This document shows positions 33,580 through 47,400 of a stretch of DNA of 64,000 nucleotides, in pieces. Made by a program: the position numbers and the translations under genes. The first letter of the stretch is position 1; every line of letters starts with the position of its first letter. Below the pieces are notes generated by a model. It did no database searches. It saw only the letters and a program-made list of their open reading frames with translations, and was not told the DNA's origin. Location: assembly GCF_032854445.1 (NCBI RefSeq), contig NC_088307.1:24749953-24813952 (forward strand), read 5' to 3'. Source of the stretch: Liolophura sinensis. Its lineage: Eukaryota; Mollusca; Polyplacophora; Chitonida; Chitonidae.

Positions 33580-35390
33580 ATCTATTTCTTTTAGAGAGTC
33601 GCCTATATTCAGCAGTCTGTAAAATCGGTCATACTCACTATCAAAAATGCTCTTAGTGAAACGTGACAACGTGACAACGTGAGCCATACGCAGTCATATG
33701 TTGAACGTCCGTATCACTGTCATATTTGAAACTGTTGACACATTTTAGTATAATATAACCTTAATAAATGAATTTTATTTTATCTCTTGCAATATATGAT
33801 CTCATGGCAGTACGGTTTTAAAGTTGGATTCGATTAGAGTGTAGTGTAGGTTGTGTTACTGCGTGCAGTTTGTTGTAACCGCATGTTGGTGCATCTATTG
33901 TAAAACAAATTACTCTCCAAGCCCATTCTCCCAGCAGGCCACAGGTGTCTTGATAGTGATGACGTAACCCGAGGCAATAAGTTCTTGGTGTCGAAACTTA
34001 GAAAAGTGTTCCAACTGATTTTCTTTGCAAGAATATGGACTTTCAACATATCTATGTGTAGATCTTATGTAACAGACTAAAGGCAATTTTAGTATCGAGA
34101 ATGACTGATTTTACAGAGGGCCGTATATGAGCGACTCTCTAAAAGAAATAGACTATAGTACCCTCTGTACGTTGGTATAAATTGTATTGTGTTCTCCAGC
34201 CCACAGACAACTACCGTTATTCATGTACCCCTCTCCTCCCTCCCCCCTCCCCCCCCTCCCCCCCCCCACACACACACACCATCTGCACTTTATATAGCTT
34301 ATTGTCTGCCTCATCCTCGGGGTGATACGGGTTCAAATCCATGTCGGGTCATACACGTAAAGTGACATTCGACTCTGTCTATTTAGGTCACGTATGCCTA
34401 AATATTGTTTGGTATGCAGTAAGAGTTTTACCGTAATGTACCCGGCAACAAACAAGATGACACCGTAAGTCACACGAGACTTGAGTTCAATCCCGTTCTC
34501 GGGCTCGAATTTTCAAGATTCTCCAAATTCCATTGCTCTCGTGGCCTTTGTGACAAAGAGCGGTCGATGGCGCTTTCTCGTGCAGTCTTAAATGAAGTTC
34601 AGTTGAAGCATTTGTCTTGAATCCTCCCGGTATGACAAATATTGTACCTTAAGAAACTTCACCAGTATAATCAGTTGTTGTTGTTATAATCATTGCAGGC
34701 CGTTTTCCTATTTATTTATTCTTTGCCAAACATGCCGTTTAGCATTCACAGCATTTTTGTTGCGTATGCAAATGCTGTTATCGGATAAAAATTATCAATA
34801 TCTCCAATTAAACTAATGCAATAAATTTTAAACATATTTTTAAACAATTTGGAAAACATCCATGAAAAATATTATATGACTTAGTTTTTGGCCAGGAACC
34901 ATACGCTAAACTTCAAACTTTTCTTTCTGCCTTATTACACTGGTTAAACATTTTTCACGCACACAAAAGTCACCATGTCATAAATCAATCGATCAGCGCA
35001 ATCCCCACTGTGTCGGCTGTTCAAACATTCCAATCCCGTTAACTTTCTCTCAGTGACCTTGCCCCCTCCCTCGGGCTTTATTGGAGTGGATTCAAATAAT
35101 ATTTGTTTGACCTAGGAATACTATATTGGCCATAATTCGGGTAATTGGTTGTAAAGGTCAGCCCACAAAACCAACATTATTGACAGTAATTTGTCCTGTT
35201 TCACACCTCTAAACATTTTGTCAAAGAGATAACACATTTGCCAACAGAATATATATTTGTCAATTCATCATCAGATTTTTTTCTGTCCATGCAACGACGA
35301 TACGGTTGTTTACGTGTATGCGATGTCTTGGTGACAAGATGTAGCATTTCAATTTGTATTTTAAGATTCTATTATTCTTACCGACTAAAG
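33580..35390. other. No supported gene
   Basis: Unique sequence with a C-rich/CA microsatellite at about 34230-34280. Confidence 0.45.
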
Positions 35391-35392
35391 GT

Positions 35393-35903
35393 ACTCTAAA
35401 AAAACGATCTGTTAAACCAGGGACAATATGTCATATTGTATCCCAGATTAAACTTAAGTCTGTTATCTGAGTGATGCTAGAATGAATTGTGTTATTGCAG
35501 CATGTTATTCTGCTAAATGTAACACACATACTGTATTAATTCAACATAACTATTCTATTAGACTAACAGGATATTATGTTGAATATTGTGTTATAATATC
35601 AGAAAACACATTCTATTAGACATTATTGATACCGAAAAGTGTATCAAGAAAATACCATGACCTGTTAACAAACAACGGGTTTATGTCAATAAACCATTGC
35701 ATCGTATGTCTCATCCGACAACTATATTCTATATTCTATACACACATATACTATTAATTCAACATAAAGGTTCTATTAGACTAACAGGATATTATGTTGA
35801 ATATGACTCAATATTGTGTCATAATAACAGAATACATTCTAGCATCAATCAGACAACAGACTTTCTGTTAAAATTAACAGATTAATTTTTTTTAATGTAT
35901 CCA
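35393..35903. mobile_element. Foldback MITEs, family 1, two adjacent copies
   Basis: One copy covers about 35393-35650 and a shorter, right-biased copy about 35745-35903 (TTCAACATAAAGGTTCTATT ... TTCTGTTAAAATTAACAGAT). The shared middle (ACTAACAGGATATTATGTTG) suggests a partial duplication. Confidence 0.65.
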
Positions 35904-36224
35904 GAATTCTTGCTGCCTCCCAACATATGTGAAATATTTAAAACGCAAAGCTTGACAAAATTTGTTGTTTGTATTTTTAACATATTCATATTCATTGTCT
36001 AATTTGCATACACAGTAAACAGTATTTTGAATACATATACGTCACACTACACTTCTCATTTGGGTTCTCAATACATCAATGCACTCACCAAGTGTGAAGA
36101 TGATTGGATGAGCGGTTGTGTATAGAAAATCCCCCCCCAACTCCCCCCCCTCCAAAAAAACAACAAAACAAAACAGATGTGGGTTCTACGCACAATACAT
36201 ACCCCAAAAAAGCACTTGTGTGAA

Positions 36225-37095
36225 ATCTAGTTCATGTTTAAAACGTAAGGGTCTAGATATAAGAGGAGCCTCTGTTTATCTCCCTTTGCAGGCGCCTGTT
36301 TAGTATGTATAAAACGTAAGGGTCTATATATAAGAGGAGCCTCTGTTTATCTCCCTTTGCAGTCGCCTGTTTAGCCTGTATAAGACGTAATTGTCTATAT
36401 ATCAGAGGAGCCTCTGTTCATTTCGCTTTGCCGTCGTCTGTTTGCCATGTATGAAACGTAAGGGTCTAGATATCAGAGGAGCCTCTGTTCATCTCGCTTT
36501 GCAGTCGCCTGTTTAGCATATATAAAACGTAAGGGTCTAGATATCAGAGGAGCCTCTGTTTATCTCCCTTTGCAGTCGCCTGTTTAGCATATATAAAACG
36601 TAAGGGTCTAGATATCAGAGGAGCCTCTGTTTATCTTGCTTTGCAGTCGCCCGTTAAGCATGTATAAAACGTAAGGGTCTAGATATCAGAGGAGCCTCTG
36701 TTCATTTCGCTTTGCCGTCGTCTGTTTGCCATGTATGAAACGTAAGGGTCTAGATATCAGAGGAGCCTCTGTTTATCTCGCTTTGCAGTCGCCTGTTTAG
36801 CATATATAAAACGTAAGGGTCTAGATATCAGAGGAGCCTCTGTTCATCTCGCTTTGCAGTCGCCTGTTTAGCCTGTATAAAACGTAAGGGTCTAGATATC
36901 AGAGGATCCTCTGTTTATCTTGCTTTGTCGTCGCCTATTTAGCATGTATAAAACGCAAGGGTCTAGATATCAGAGGAGCCTCTGTTATCTCGCTTTGCAG
37001 TCGCCTGTTAAGCATGTATAAAACGTAAGGGTCTAGATATCAGAGGAGCCTCTGTTATCTCGCTTTGCAGTCGCCTATTTAGCATGTATAAACGT
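36225..37095. repeat. 71-bp tandem repeat, about 12 copies
   Basis: AAACGTAAGGGTCTAGATAT and GAGGAGCCTCTGTTTATCTC recur every ~71 bp, each unit ending near TCGCCTGTTTAGCATGTATA. GAGGAGCCTC is itself an interrupted palindrome, so each unit can form a small hairpin. Confidence 0.9.
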
Positions 37096-37099
37096 CCTA

Positions 37100-38440
37100 C
37101 CGCGTTTGAAAAGCCATACATATATTAAACGAGCCACTATGGAATCAATAAAAACAACCCAGTGTTGTTGCCAAAAAATCAATACATTGACGTTAACCAT
37201 GAACTTAAGTCGCAATTTTGTCAAATCTATACCGTCACTAATATTGACCAAAATGTATAATTACTTCCCACTCATGCGATATTTGAACGTTAATTGGTAA
37301 ATGGCTTAAATAATTGACCAATTATTTCTTGTGTAGCGGACGCCTGATTTTAAAACAAATCCTGTGTTCAGAATTTTAAGCTATCAGGCTGTATGCTATT
37401 TTTGCCGAAGGTGCCGGTATTTGGTTTCCATATGTCAGTTACCAGAATGCCTGCCCTTATCAGTATGTATACTCGTTGGGACGCATTCCGACAACTCTGT
37501 TAACCTGCCAGTCATGTAATTCAGTACAAAATAGTCCCATGGTGCTTTTCAACTCTGATGTCCCCTGTTGCTGACATAGTTAGGTGATTTAGAAAAGTCA
37601 TGTTCACAATTTATTGAAGGTGCAAAACCGTCGCAAATTCTAGTGATATATCAGTTTTTAATTACGTTAAAATTTGCTAACCTTTTTGCATGCGAAACCA
37701 TATACATATAGTGCCGAAAATTTGAAATTCGTTCTTTATAAACCTTTCTTACTATCTCAGTGGATTTAACAGTTACCTTCATACATTTCTTGGAAAGTGA
37801 ACAGATGAAACTACGTGTACGTGATACATTACACTGTCTTCGATTACACAGTGTTTATTTCCATGTACCTACAAAACTTTGTACTCGGTGAACATCTTTC
37901 ACTTTTACAACATTGAGTGAGCTGAGGCAATAGTCAATAGTTGAAACTTAAAACACATGCATGGAGACGGGTAGTTGTGGGTTTAACACCATGCAGTTAT
38001 ACAACCACACACCTAACCTTGTGACGAATAGTTAATGAGAATCACGCCAGGGATTGTGTTTTGTACGGAATCACCCGAAATCTTCCAGCAGGTCTCACGA
38101 ATATCATTTTCCGAATCATCGGACTTCTGGGAGATCGAGAAACCTGGCGGCTTCCAGCAAGGACCCTGATGTAAATATTGTCCATGTTTACGTATTCTTG
38201 GGAAGTAAAACTGCCAACTGTCATATACGTTTCACATACTGTATACGTAGTGCACTGTGTGTGTAGTGAGGTTTTCCATTCAATGGAGTTCTTCTCAACA
38301 AAAACAAAGTCATTTGCCATAATTGACTTGAACTCGGGTCCAAGCTGGATTGAAAGTTGTCACTACCTGGTGGCACATGAATATTACGTATAACCCACTA
38401 TATATGCTCACAATTCGTCATCGCAACGGCAAGTTTGAAT
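37100..38440. other. No supported gene
   Basis: A moderately GC-rich stretch at 38040-38320 is open on both strands but has no splice, start or family support. Confidence 0.4.
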
Positions 38441-38445
38441 AGTAC

Positions 38446-38706
38446 ACTCAAAAAATTAATCTTAATTTTACAGGAAGCCTGTTGTGTGAGTGATGCTAGA
38501 ATGAATTCTGTTATTATAACACATTATACAGTCACATTCAACATAATACCATGTTTGTCTAATAGAATTTTTACGTTGAATTAATAGAATATCTGTGTTA
38601 TATTTAACAGAACAGTCTGCTGCAATAACAGAATAGGGCTTACATGCTAGCATCACTCAGATAACAGCGTTTTCTGTTTAAATTAACAGATTATTTTTAT
38701 TAGTGT
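38446..38706. mobile_element. Foldback MITE, family 1
   Basis: Left CAGGAAGCCTGTTGTGTGAG and right ACTCAGATAACAGCGTTTTC arms, ends AATTAAT...AATTAACAGATTATTTTT. Confidence 0.7.
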
Positions 38707-38709
38707 AGA

Positions 38710-41455
38710 CTATACAGCTTTGCCTCGAATTTGGCGGAAGCGGTTCATGAAAGTTACCATCCCACTGTGTTAATCGCCTTGATGGATGCAGCAAGAGGCT
38801 ATAAAAGAACAGTTAACAATAGCGTAAATATCTTGATTTTTAACGTCTTTCTGGCAGATGGCGCCTAATAATACCCGAGACAATTTCGCTTACAGGTAGT
38901 AACCGGACCATCCCCAAATGGAGGTTGGTCTCTCTTAAACGAAGACTGAATTTCCGGTATAGCGCGTGACGAGTGAAATTTACCTGGGTTTCGGCTTACC
39001 CAACATCAATCGGCCAGTTAACACGGAAAGTTCGTCACGCCTTTGGTTCTATTGTAATGAGCTAAACACAACAGTGCTGTAGTATTTCCAGTAAATTAGC
39101 AACGTCAATATTAATCACTCTATACCTCTGGGATTACTCGCGTATTCCACTCGGTGTCCATGCGCTCTTCAGAAAGCAATGATATTAATGAACTGGCACA
39201 TAATTTTTAGCACAGATATTAGAAGTGCTGAAAACAAAAAATTCCATTTCTCTCACAGTATTTTTGAAAAAGGAATGATATGGATGTCTTTTTTATTCCA
39301 TGGACTAACAATATAAGAAAGGATGAACTGTGTATTTCTGTTAAACTTACATGTGTACTGGATAAAAAGAGCAGCCCAGGTGTCCCCAAAATTAGAAGAA
39401 TTAGGACACACGATGTGTAGAATGCCGATCACAGGTGGGATTTGACATTTCGATATTTGCGCACAGTTTACCCTTTTAAAACATGAAATTTTTTAATTTG
39501 TACACCAGCAAGCCTAAATGCTGGCTTCACCTGAGATTTTATACTTTCGTTACTACTGGCATTTTGTGGACAGAACTGTATGACACTGCTAGGAGAGCAG
39601 TACATTTCCAAACTGCAGTAAAAAAAAAAAACACATCTTTTTCTGCTATAACGTTACAACGCTTGTGTATTACCTAAGTGGTTTATGAGTGCTCGCGCAC
39701 AGAATGATGACACATTAGACAAAAAACTACAGTGCATAGCTTTGAACTGCTTTATATAAGTTTTCCATTTTCCATCAGGTATACTAGCATTGTAGGACAG
39801 CTTTATGTACATCTGATCGATGAGCTATTGAAAGTGAATGCAAAGACAGAAGTATTTCCATACCATACTTAAAACACACCTGTAATCACACCAATGTTTG
39901 CACCTGAATAGAATATTAGAGGACTTACGGTCAGCACAGGTGAGTCTGGCGTTAAATCGAAATCCGAGACCCAGAGACACCTGACCCCGATCTAACCCGC
40001 GAGAGTCATTTGCATTAAGTTTAATCTGTGAGGGTGGTATGGATGACACCACACCGAGCGCCGCTCTGGTTTTCATTCTCTTATAGGAGCATCTCCGTTG
40101 TATCGGAAAACGAGTTCACTTAGTGTGCTCACAGATATTTGGATTTTATTGTTACCTGTTCACACCATGGATAGTCTTTGATGAGGGATATATTGTTGCT
40201 GTGTTTGTGGATTTGCGTAGGCGAGCACTTTCTGCGTTTTTCAGGGACTGACTTGATTAGTTTTTCTTCATTAATTAATGAGGTTTAGAGGTATAATTTA
40301 TAGATGAGGTAAGGCTGTGTTATTTCAGAATATTTCTTATTTTGGTTCCTCATGAGCGGTTTTAATGGTTGATTTTCATACTTTAATTTTTGACTGGCAA
40401 GACATTATGTTGCTTGAAGAGAAGTTCGTTTGAGAGGTAAGTTGCGGCGTAAATCTGTTGATTTTATGTTTATTGGTGTAACTTCAATGTTAGCACTTCC
40501 ATGCGAGTTCACCTGAAAGTTCTGGTCTACGTTTTCATCCATTACAAATGTCATTGCGTGCTTCTGGGGAGACATTTCTTATCTTTCATTCCAGAAGAGA
40601 ATTTTGTATGTCAAATTTAGTTCATCCTGCTTTGTCGTTTTCGTGCAAGTTTCAGATGAATTATTGTTTAACGCGTACAAGTGGAGTGCAAAAGTAGTCC
40701 TCGCAGAAAACAGCCTTCCTTTTTTTTCTTTTAAGATACATGGATGGCTATATAGAGTTAACCTTGCTATTTGCATGTTCTAATAGGGCTTTTCTTCTTT
40801 TATGAGTGTTTCTGAAAGAAGTGTAAATGTATATTAGTACATTAGACATTTGAAACTATATAAGAGTCTTCTGTCTGCGGGCGGTTTATGATTAAGAAGT
40901 GCAGAGGTAGAAAAGACAAATCTTTTAAGTAGCAATAACCTGTCGTTCATTTGACCAGTTCAACCTAGGAAGCTAGCAAGTAACTAATGACTTGATATCT
41001 AGGTTTCCTTAATGTTTCTTTTTTATATTTCCCTTCCATATATGTTTCACTCTAATTTGTATAATTTCAATTCGATGATGGAATTTGAAATGCAGGAATA
41101 TTGAAACATATAAAGATATCATTTTTGTTTTTTGGATTCATGGTTTTTAAGTGTTAAACTGCAGAATCTGCTGTTTGAAGGAAAAAATCAAGGTTTTTAC
41201 AAGACGTTTGAACCAAAGTTTGTCTGGGAGAGCAACAATTTTATCCGTCCTTTGAAACAAGACAAATTTAATAAGTGTAGTTTGGGGGGAATTTTCTACT
41301 CCTGAACTCTAGAGTTTTCTACAGACCGGGCACGGAGTTAACCCACAAATCTGCAAAAGCGGTGTTCACACGACGGAACACGGTGAACTTTTTGGGGCTG
41401 TCAATAGTCTTATCTATAGTTTTATTACGGGACAAGCTTAACTGTTCGTGGTAAG
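38710..41455. other. Upstream flank of the coiled-coil gene
   Basis: Apart from the weak exon candidate at 39929-40076, only AT-rich DNA. The 130 bp before 41461 are GC-richer and may be 5' UTR. Confidence 0.4.
39929..40076 (-). CDS. Possible first exon, unidentified
   Basis: The minus strand opens with ATG at 40076 (MKTRAALGVVSSIPPSQIKL...) and runs 49 codons to ACC/GTAAGT. The block is richer in GC and CpG than its surroundings. No partner exon was found and the family is not recognised. Confidence 0.22.
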
Positions 41456-41460
41456 CAAAC

Positions 41461-44400
41461 ATGGAATCTGAAGAACACAGTTCCCAGGAAGCGCATGTTG
41501 GTAGTGAAGTGCATAATGCGGAGGAATTTGTACCTGCACTAACGGAACAGGGCGACGAAGCTTTATCACCCCCTGGGGGAGTGGGCGCTTCATCCTATGA
41601 TGAGGACATCGTTCCCAGGGGTTCGGAGGTAGATCCCGCGGTCACCCGGCGAAGGAAAGCGATTATACGGCGCTTGTTGCAGGAGTTTGATTTAGAAGAC
41701 ACGATAGATAACTACCGATGTTTGGACCCTCGGGAATACCGCTTTGACGAATCGGACTTCAGTCTCAGTAGGTGAGATTCGTGAATAGAATTTTCTGTCA
41801 AAGTAGTAAAACGAAAATAATGTAGTTTAATGCATACAATTGTACAAGGATGATGTTTTTGCTTTCCTAAAACGATCGATTTCTTCATTAGAAGGCACTT
41901 CAAGAGTGCAAAGTACCGTCAGAGCAAAATGTACAAATTCCCGCACTACAGACAAAGGGATTTAACTCTGCATTTCTGTCTGTCTAATAGTAGCGAGGAA
42001 CTCAATCTCTATCCAAATCTTAACCAATACGTGGTGTATTGGTCATTATCACAAAGCCATGCTGTGAACAAAGTTTTCATCTCAGCTGAGAACGGACAGA
42101 TATAGACACACAAATAAACGCTGGCAAAATCATAAACACCATGTCGAGAGAAATAAACATAATTTACTTGGTAATGGTATTAAATGGCCACATATCATGT
42201 CGAGAGAGAGCATCAGGTTTTTCTCTGCTTGCGTTGAAATTTAAGCAGATTATGCAAGTGCTTATAATGAACTTCTTGTTTACTTTACCATTGAAAGCTG
42301 TGATTATTTCTGGTCGAACTGGATACCGCCCGAATTATAGTGCCATGGGTTGTCTTTTACAATTCGTGGTCATTTTTGTGTGTTATACGAATAAGAGCTA
42401 AGAGTGATATACGCTGAGTAACAGTTGCACGTGTACATAGACCATCTGCTAAAATATGTCATTCAGGCAAACTTAATTTCACCGGTCACATGGCTCAATT
42501 TATCAAATAACACAATGTCCTCGCTGCACTGGGTTTACTCTCTATGCTGTAAGTGTTTTATATTGTATTCCTGGATAAACCCGGATTCTCGTGGTGGACT
42601 GAAAGTGCCTGATGCATGACCAGTGCATTGTTTTCACGTGATTGTCTATTAAATCTGATGACAACACAGCTTTTGGAGTAATTCCAAATCGGTGATGCCT
42701 AATAAATAATAATTAACTTCAGTGTTTTTTGTTTTATCTCATTCTGCCTACGCCATAGTGATTTTTGTTTTTGCCTACGCCATAGTGAACTACTTTAGAA
42801 TTTTCATGAAAGTTATAATAAAACGTTCTTCAGACAGATTGACAAGAGGCCGGATTTCACCAGTTATATGTGGCCATTTGCCAACTATCCCACTACATTT
42901 TGTATTTCACGAGTCTTCGCAGCTGTCACGCTAATTATACGTCGCCATTCTGCACATAAATGAAACGCTTCAAACTGACCGATTCTTTCATTTCTTGTGA
43001 GTGATCGTTTTTTTGCCAAGGCAAAAAAAACAAACAAAAAATACCTTGCGTAGTTTTACATTGAAACCTTGATGCAGAAATCTTACAGATTTGAAGAGCG
43101 TTTTTAGCTTGAATAACTTTTTGTTTGTGTTAGACGGTTCTAAGTAAATGTTTACCTAGATTACACAAAGCGTTATCGATGGGTCCGTCAAGGCTCATTC
43201 AGGACTATGGATGCCGTGCCGAAGCGGATCACTTGTTTGCTCTTGTAAAACTCTTCCTAAATATTTACAAAGATTTTGCCTATCGGTCAGTTATAGTTCA
43301 TTCAGGAATATCATCTCTTTAATAATAGTACATGTATTAAATTCATTAATATTTAATACATCTTTGTATGTTTAATATTGTTTATTACTTAACACCGTAC
43401 CCAGCAATTTTTCGCTTGTACGATGGTAATCGAGTTTGTGGGTGGAGAAAAGTTATAAATGCCTGGAGAAAACCACTGACCTTTGGCAATCGGTGACGAA
43501 GTTTCCCATATATGCACACCATGTTAGTGGAACTCCAGTGGTCTTCGTTAGACTGCGCAACCGGCCACACAAGGGTCATCGACCGGTTATTTTGGCCAAG
43601 GTCTCATAGGTAGTGAGGGCAGAGGAACAATAGACTTATTGAAATCGTATAATATTTGTTACATTTATATTTCTAATATCTCAGCATATTATTGTACCCT
43701 ATAATTTCATGCATTGTTTAAGCGTCACGGTGTGTCTTTAATACTGCTCAAGTTGCGATGAAGTCTTATCTTTGCTCACTCTAAAATGTCCACAACAGAA
43801 AACACAAGCTCGAGCCATGATACGGCTCACGGAACATTGCATTCGTTCTTTGTATACAGGATATATAATAATACATAGAATGTGCGTGTGATTTTGGTGT
43901 CGTCTTGAGCGATATTCATGTCATCCTAAGATGACAAATGGTCTCAAAACGGTCATATGGAAAATAGTGCTGCCTCACCGAAACACCTTGCCAAGAACAC
44001 CAGGCAGGACCCGACACCCATGCAATAGCAGTATATGCAAGAACATCTGTACCCGACCAGCCCCCTTATGCTTAACACTAAGTACAAAGATTATCATGGA
44101 CCGACTAGATGGACACTGGTTTGAATCCACAAAAACTAATTCGTTAAGTTGACAGAATGATATGTTGTCTTGGGGGTGGTAGAATAGATTATGGAGACTG
44201 GTTTTTTATTTTTCGTTTGTATTTTGGCTGTGTTTTCGTCGGTTTTCTGTGTTGTAGTGGGTCACCTTATCCCCGTGTGAGTGGTTAGAGAGACTAATGT
44301 TTTGGTTGTATTTTGGTTGTATTTGGGTACCATTTTGGATGTAGGTTTGTCGTTTTCTGTATTTGTAGTGGCTCGGCAAATTCTCGTGTCAAACAGCGGT

Positions 44401-47400
44401 TAGAGAGACTGATGGGGACCGATGTGGTCAAACTGAACGATAAAAAATACATGCTGAAACTGGAGAAGAACATACAACAGGAATATGAGGTGAGTTGGGC
44501 CTGCCACCAAAGCGTGGTTGCTTTCAGCTTGGAAGCGATCATCGACTTCGAAGGTCCCTTTGTGGTATACGAATGGTGTACGAACATGCCTACATGCTTC
44601 TACCCGAATCGCCATTATCACAAATTCCAAAGGGGAGCCATGATATTTACGGTCCATTCATAGTAAAATGGTTTCTGAATATTACAAAGGACTCATTGCA
44701 ATAAAATAAAATACAGTAAAACTCTCAAAAAATATTTAAAAAATATATATATATTCTGAAAATATCTCCATAAAACACAACTTTACCATTCCAAGTAGGC
44801 ATATTCTGGACATTCAAAACTCGAAGATTCGTGAATATTCACCCTACCATATTTCAAATGCGAAATTCTTTTTCAAAACGATTTTAATTAACTTGATGGA
44901 ACTAACAGGAAAGTTTCTCTTTTCATCTGTACCGGTAAGCGGTTATTTATTCTTTTAGGCGGCCTTGAACAAGAAAGAAACTGAGCGGATGGCTATCGAG
45001 CAGATGCGCATGCGTCGTTTAGTCGTCCAGGGATTATCTTCTGATGATTACGATGAAATGGGAAACCCGAAAAACCGCAAAGGCGTAAGTGGTCATACTC
45101 CATACAGCACATGTGCCACTCTCTTCATTCGCTTTACATACCTGACACCACTAGCAAATTTTGCACAGAAATCTTGAAGAACGACGTGGTCACTGGGGCG
45201 AGAGGTGATGTCTTTGTTTCTTATAATGTTTTATATATGCATTGTCTTCTTCTAAAATATGCACAGTACCTTATTAACCATCACCCGAAACCATTTTATT
45301 GATAATTGTTTATTAAATAGTTCCACACGTTGACGTCAGTGATGAAGCTAAAACTAAACAAGCCTTTGTGCCTCGTACAGGTTCTATAGGGGCCAAGCTT
45401 GTCTAGTGGTGGTAGTGATATAAAGCGAGCTTAGGGATTGGCACATGCGCTGTAAGTAGTATGGTAAGTGTTTTGATACATATTGTGTTATCGACAACTT
45501 ATATTCTAGCATGGTACACGATATGAGTACTGATTACACTCAGTCGAACAGAACATACCTTGCATCTTCCCAACATCATTGAAAACTGTTGACTGCCCAG
45601 TTCTCTGGTGGTTTGTGTTATACGTCGATTGTGTTATACGTCGTTTTGGGAATTGGCCTATAGCGATTATTGACCTGGGACGTCCTTTTTGGTTGACGGC
45701 TGGTATGCGGATGTCTGTTTCGTCAAACAGACATCATATCTGGAGCATCATAGTTGGAGGGAACCGCGTACAAGCAGGATTGGGCGAATGTATAGCTTTG
45801 AATGTCAGTAAATAAACTAATTTATTTTTTTATGCTAAATTGTTTTTCTCAGATCAAATTCGAAAATCAGTCCGTCTCTTGCGTGAACTAAGCAAATTTA
45901 CAATTTCAATGATTCTGATCGGTTGAGTCATCATCCAAACCAATTATTGTAGGCATGCGTGATTCCGACCTGTTTACCATTCAATAACTGCACCAAACAT
46001 GTTCTATCTTGTGAAAGATTGCGTGGATTCATTTAGTGGTACCTCAGATCAAGTTCGTACATGATGTTGATCCATGCATTGTCTTTGCACCATTCGTGTG
46101 GGACATAAACTGTTCTGATAGTACTGTCCTTAAGGAAGAACAGAAACGCGTAAATAAAATGAAGGGAGACAACTGTCATGGGAAGACAACTCATCCACCG
46201 AAGCTTTCGCAGCAGATCAATGGCGGACAGCACAGAATGAAGAGGTTTGTCTTTGACAGGAATAAACCTTATTACCCGAATGCGGTTACATCAATTTGTG
46301 CCTACACGTATTGAAAAGGGGCAGTAAACCATTTCTCTGGCAGCAAAGCAACGTAATAAATAATCAGTAGGATTTCCACTATAATGCTGGCCGCCGTCAT
46401 ATAAGTGAAATATTCTTGAGTACGGCCTAAAACAGCAATGGAATAAATAAATAAATCAAATAATCAGTATACGTAATTTAATTGCTTTCTATTGCAGAGG
46501 AGACGAAAAAAGGTGACATATGATGATCAGGGAAGCGATAGTGAGGTGGGTATAGTGCTTATAGTGTAAATAATGCTGTTTATTTAGATAAAATGTAAAT
46601 AAATGCTCCCGACTGTGACGTGATAAATGTTGAAATGTCAAGGGCTAATTTCACTTCTTTTCATTTTTCATGCAAAACTGATATGTGGCACAATCAGTAC
46701 ATAGAGTTTATGTGTGAAATACACTTCCGTTTTTCTTTCGTTTATTGTTTCTGTATTTATGAAGTCTTTACCGTATTGTGTCAACTGTACAGCGAATTTG
46801 TTTTTTTTTTAGTTTAGTATTTGTGTCTATTATGTGGTTTATTTGTATTATATTAGAGGTTTACGTTGAGCATAAAACATTTTGATCTTAAGCATTTAGT
46901 ATTTTTTTTATCCTGTACTTCTGCTAGAGCAAACAGAGGAATATTAAATTGCGTCCGTCTGTCCTGAAGGCTCCAAATATTGTCCGATATTTTTGTTTTT
47001 TTGAAACGTTGTGAACAGGTTGATTTTGTCCAAAAGACAGCCTGGTCCATGATTAATTTTCTGTGTATGTACAGCGTGGGACATAAATTCTCTGAACTGA
47101 GGTGTTTTTATGCTGAAATATTTGCATTTAATGCCAGATAGGCCTATAAAACATTAATCTCGTGGCACGCGCCGAAAGTGGGAAGGCCTGCTAGCAACAT
47201 GCGGATGGCCGTGGGTTCCACCGGGATCTGCCCGATTTCCTCCCACCATAATGCTGGCCGCCATCGTATAAGTGAAATATTCTTGAGTACAGCGTAAGAC
47301 ACAAATCAAATAAAGAAATAAATCGTGGCACGTGATCGGACGCTGACCAATGAGACTGCTTGCTCATTTCCAGCTGTCCCTTGTCCGGCTGCGGCTTTAA

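Noticed and set aside
38042-38320. 92-codon minus frame in a GC-richer patch
   Set aside because: Open on both strands, with no recognised domain and no convincing start or splice signals.
46036-46314. Plus frame with a coding-like stretch (KEEQKRVNKMKGDNCHGKTT) as an exon of the coiled-coil gene
   Set aside because: Available splice sites are weak and would not keep the phase 0 needed by the neighbouring exons.
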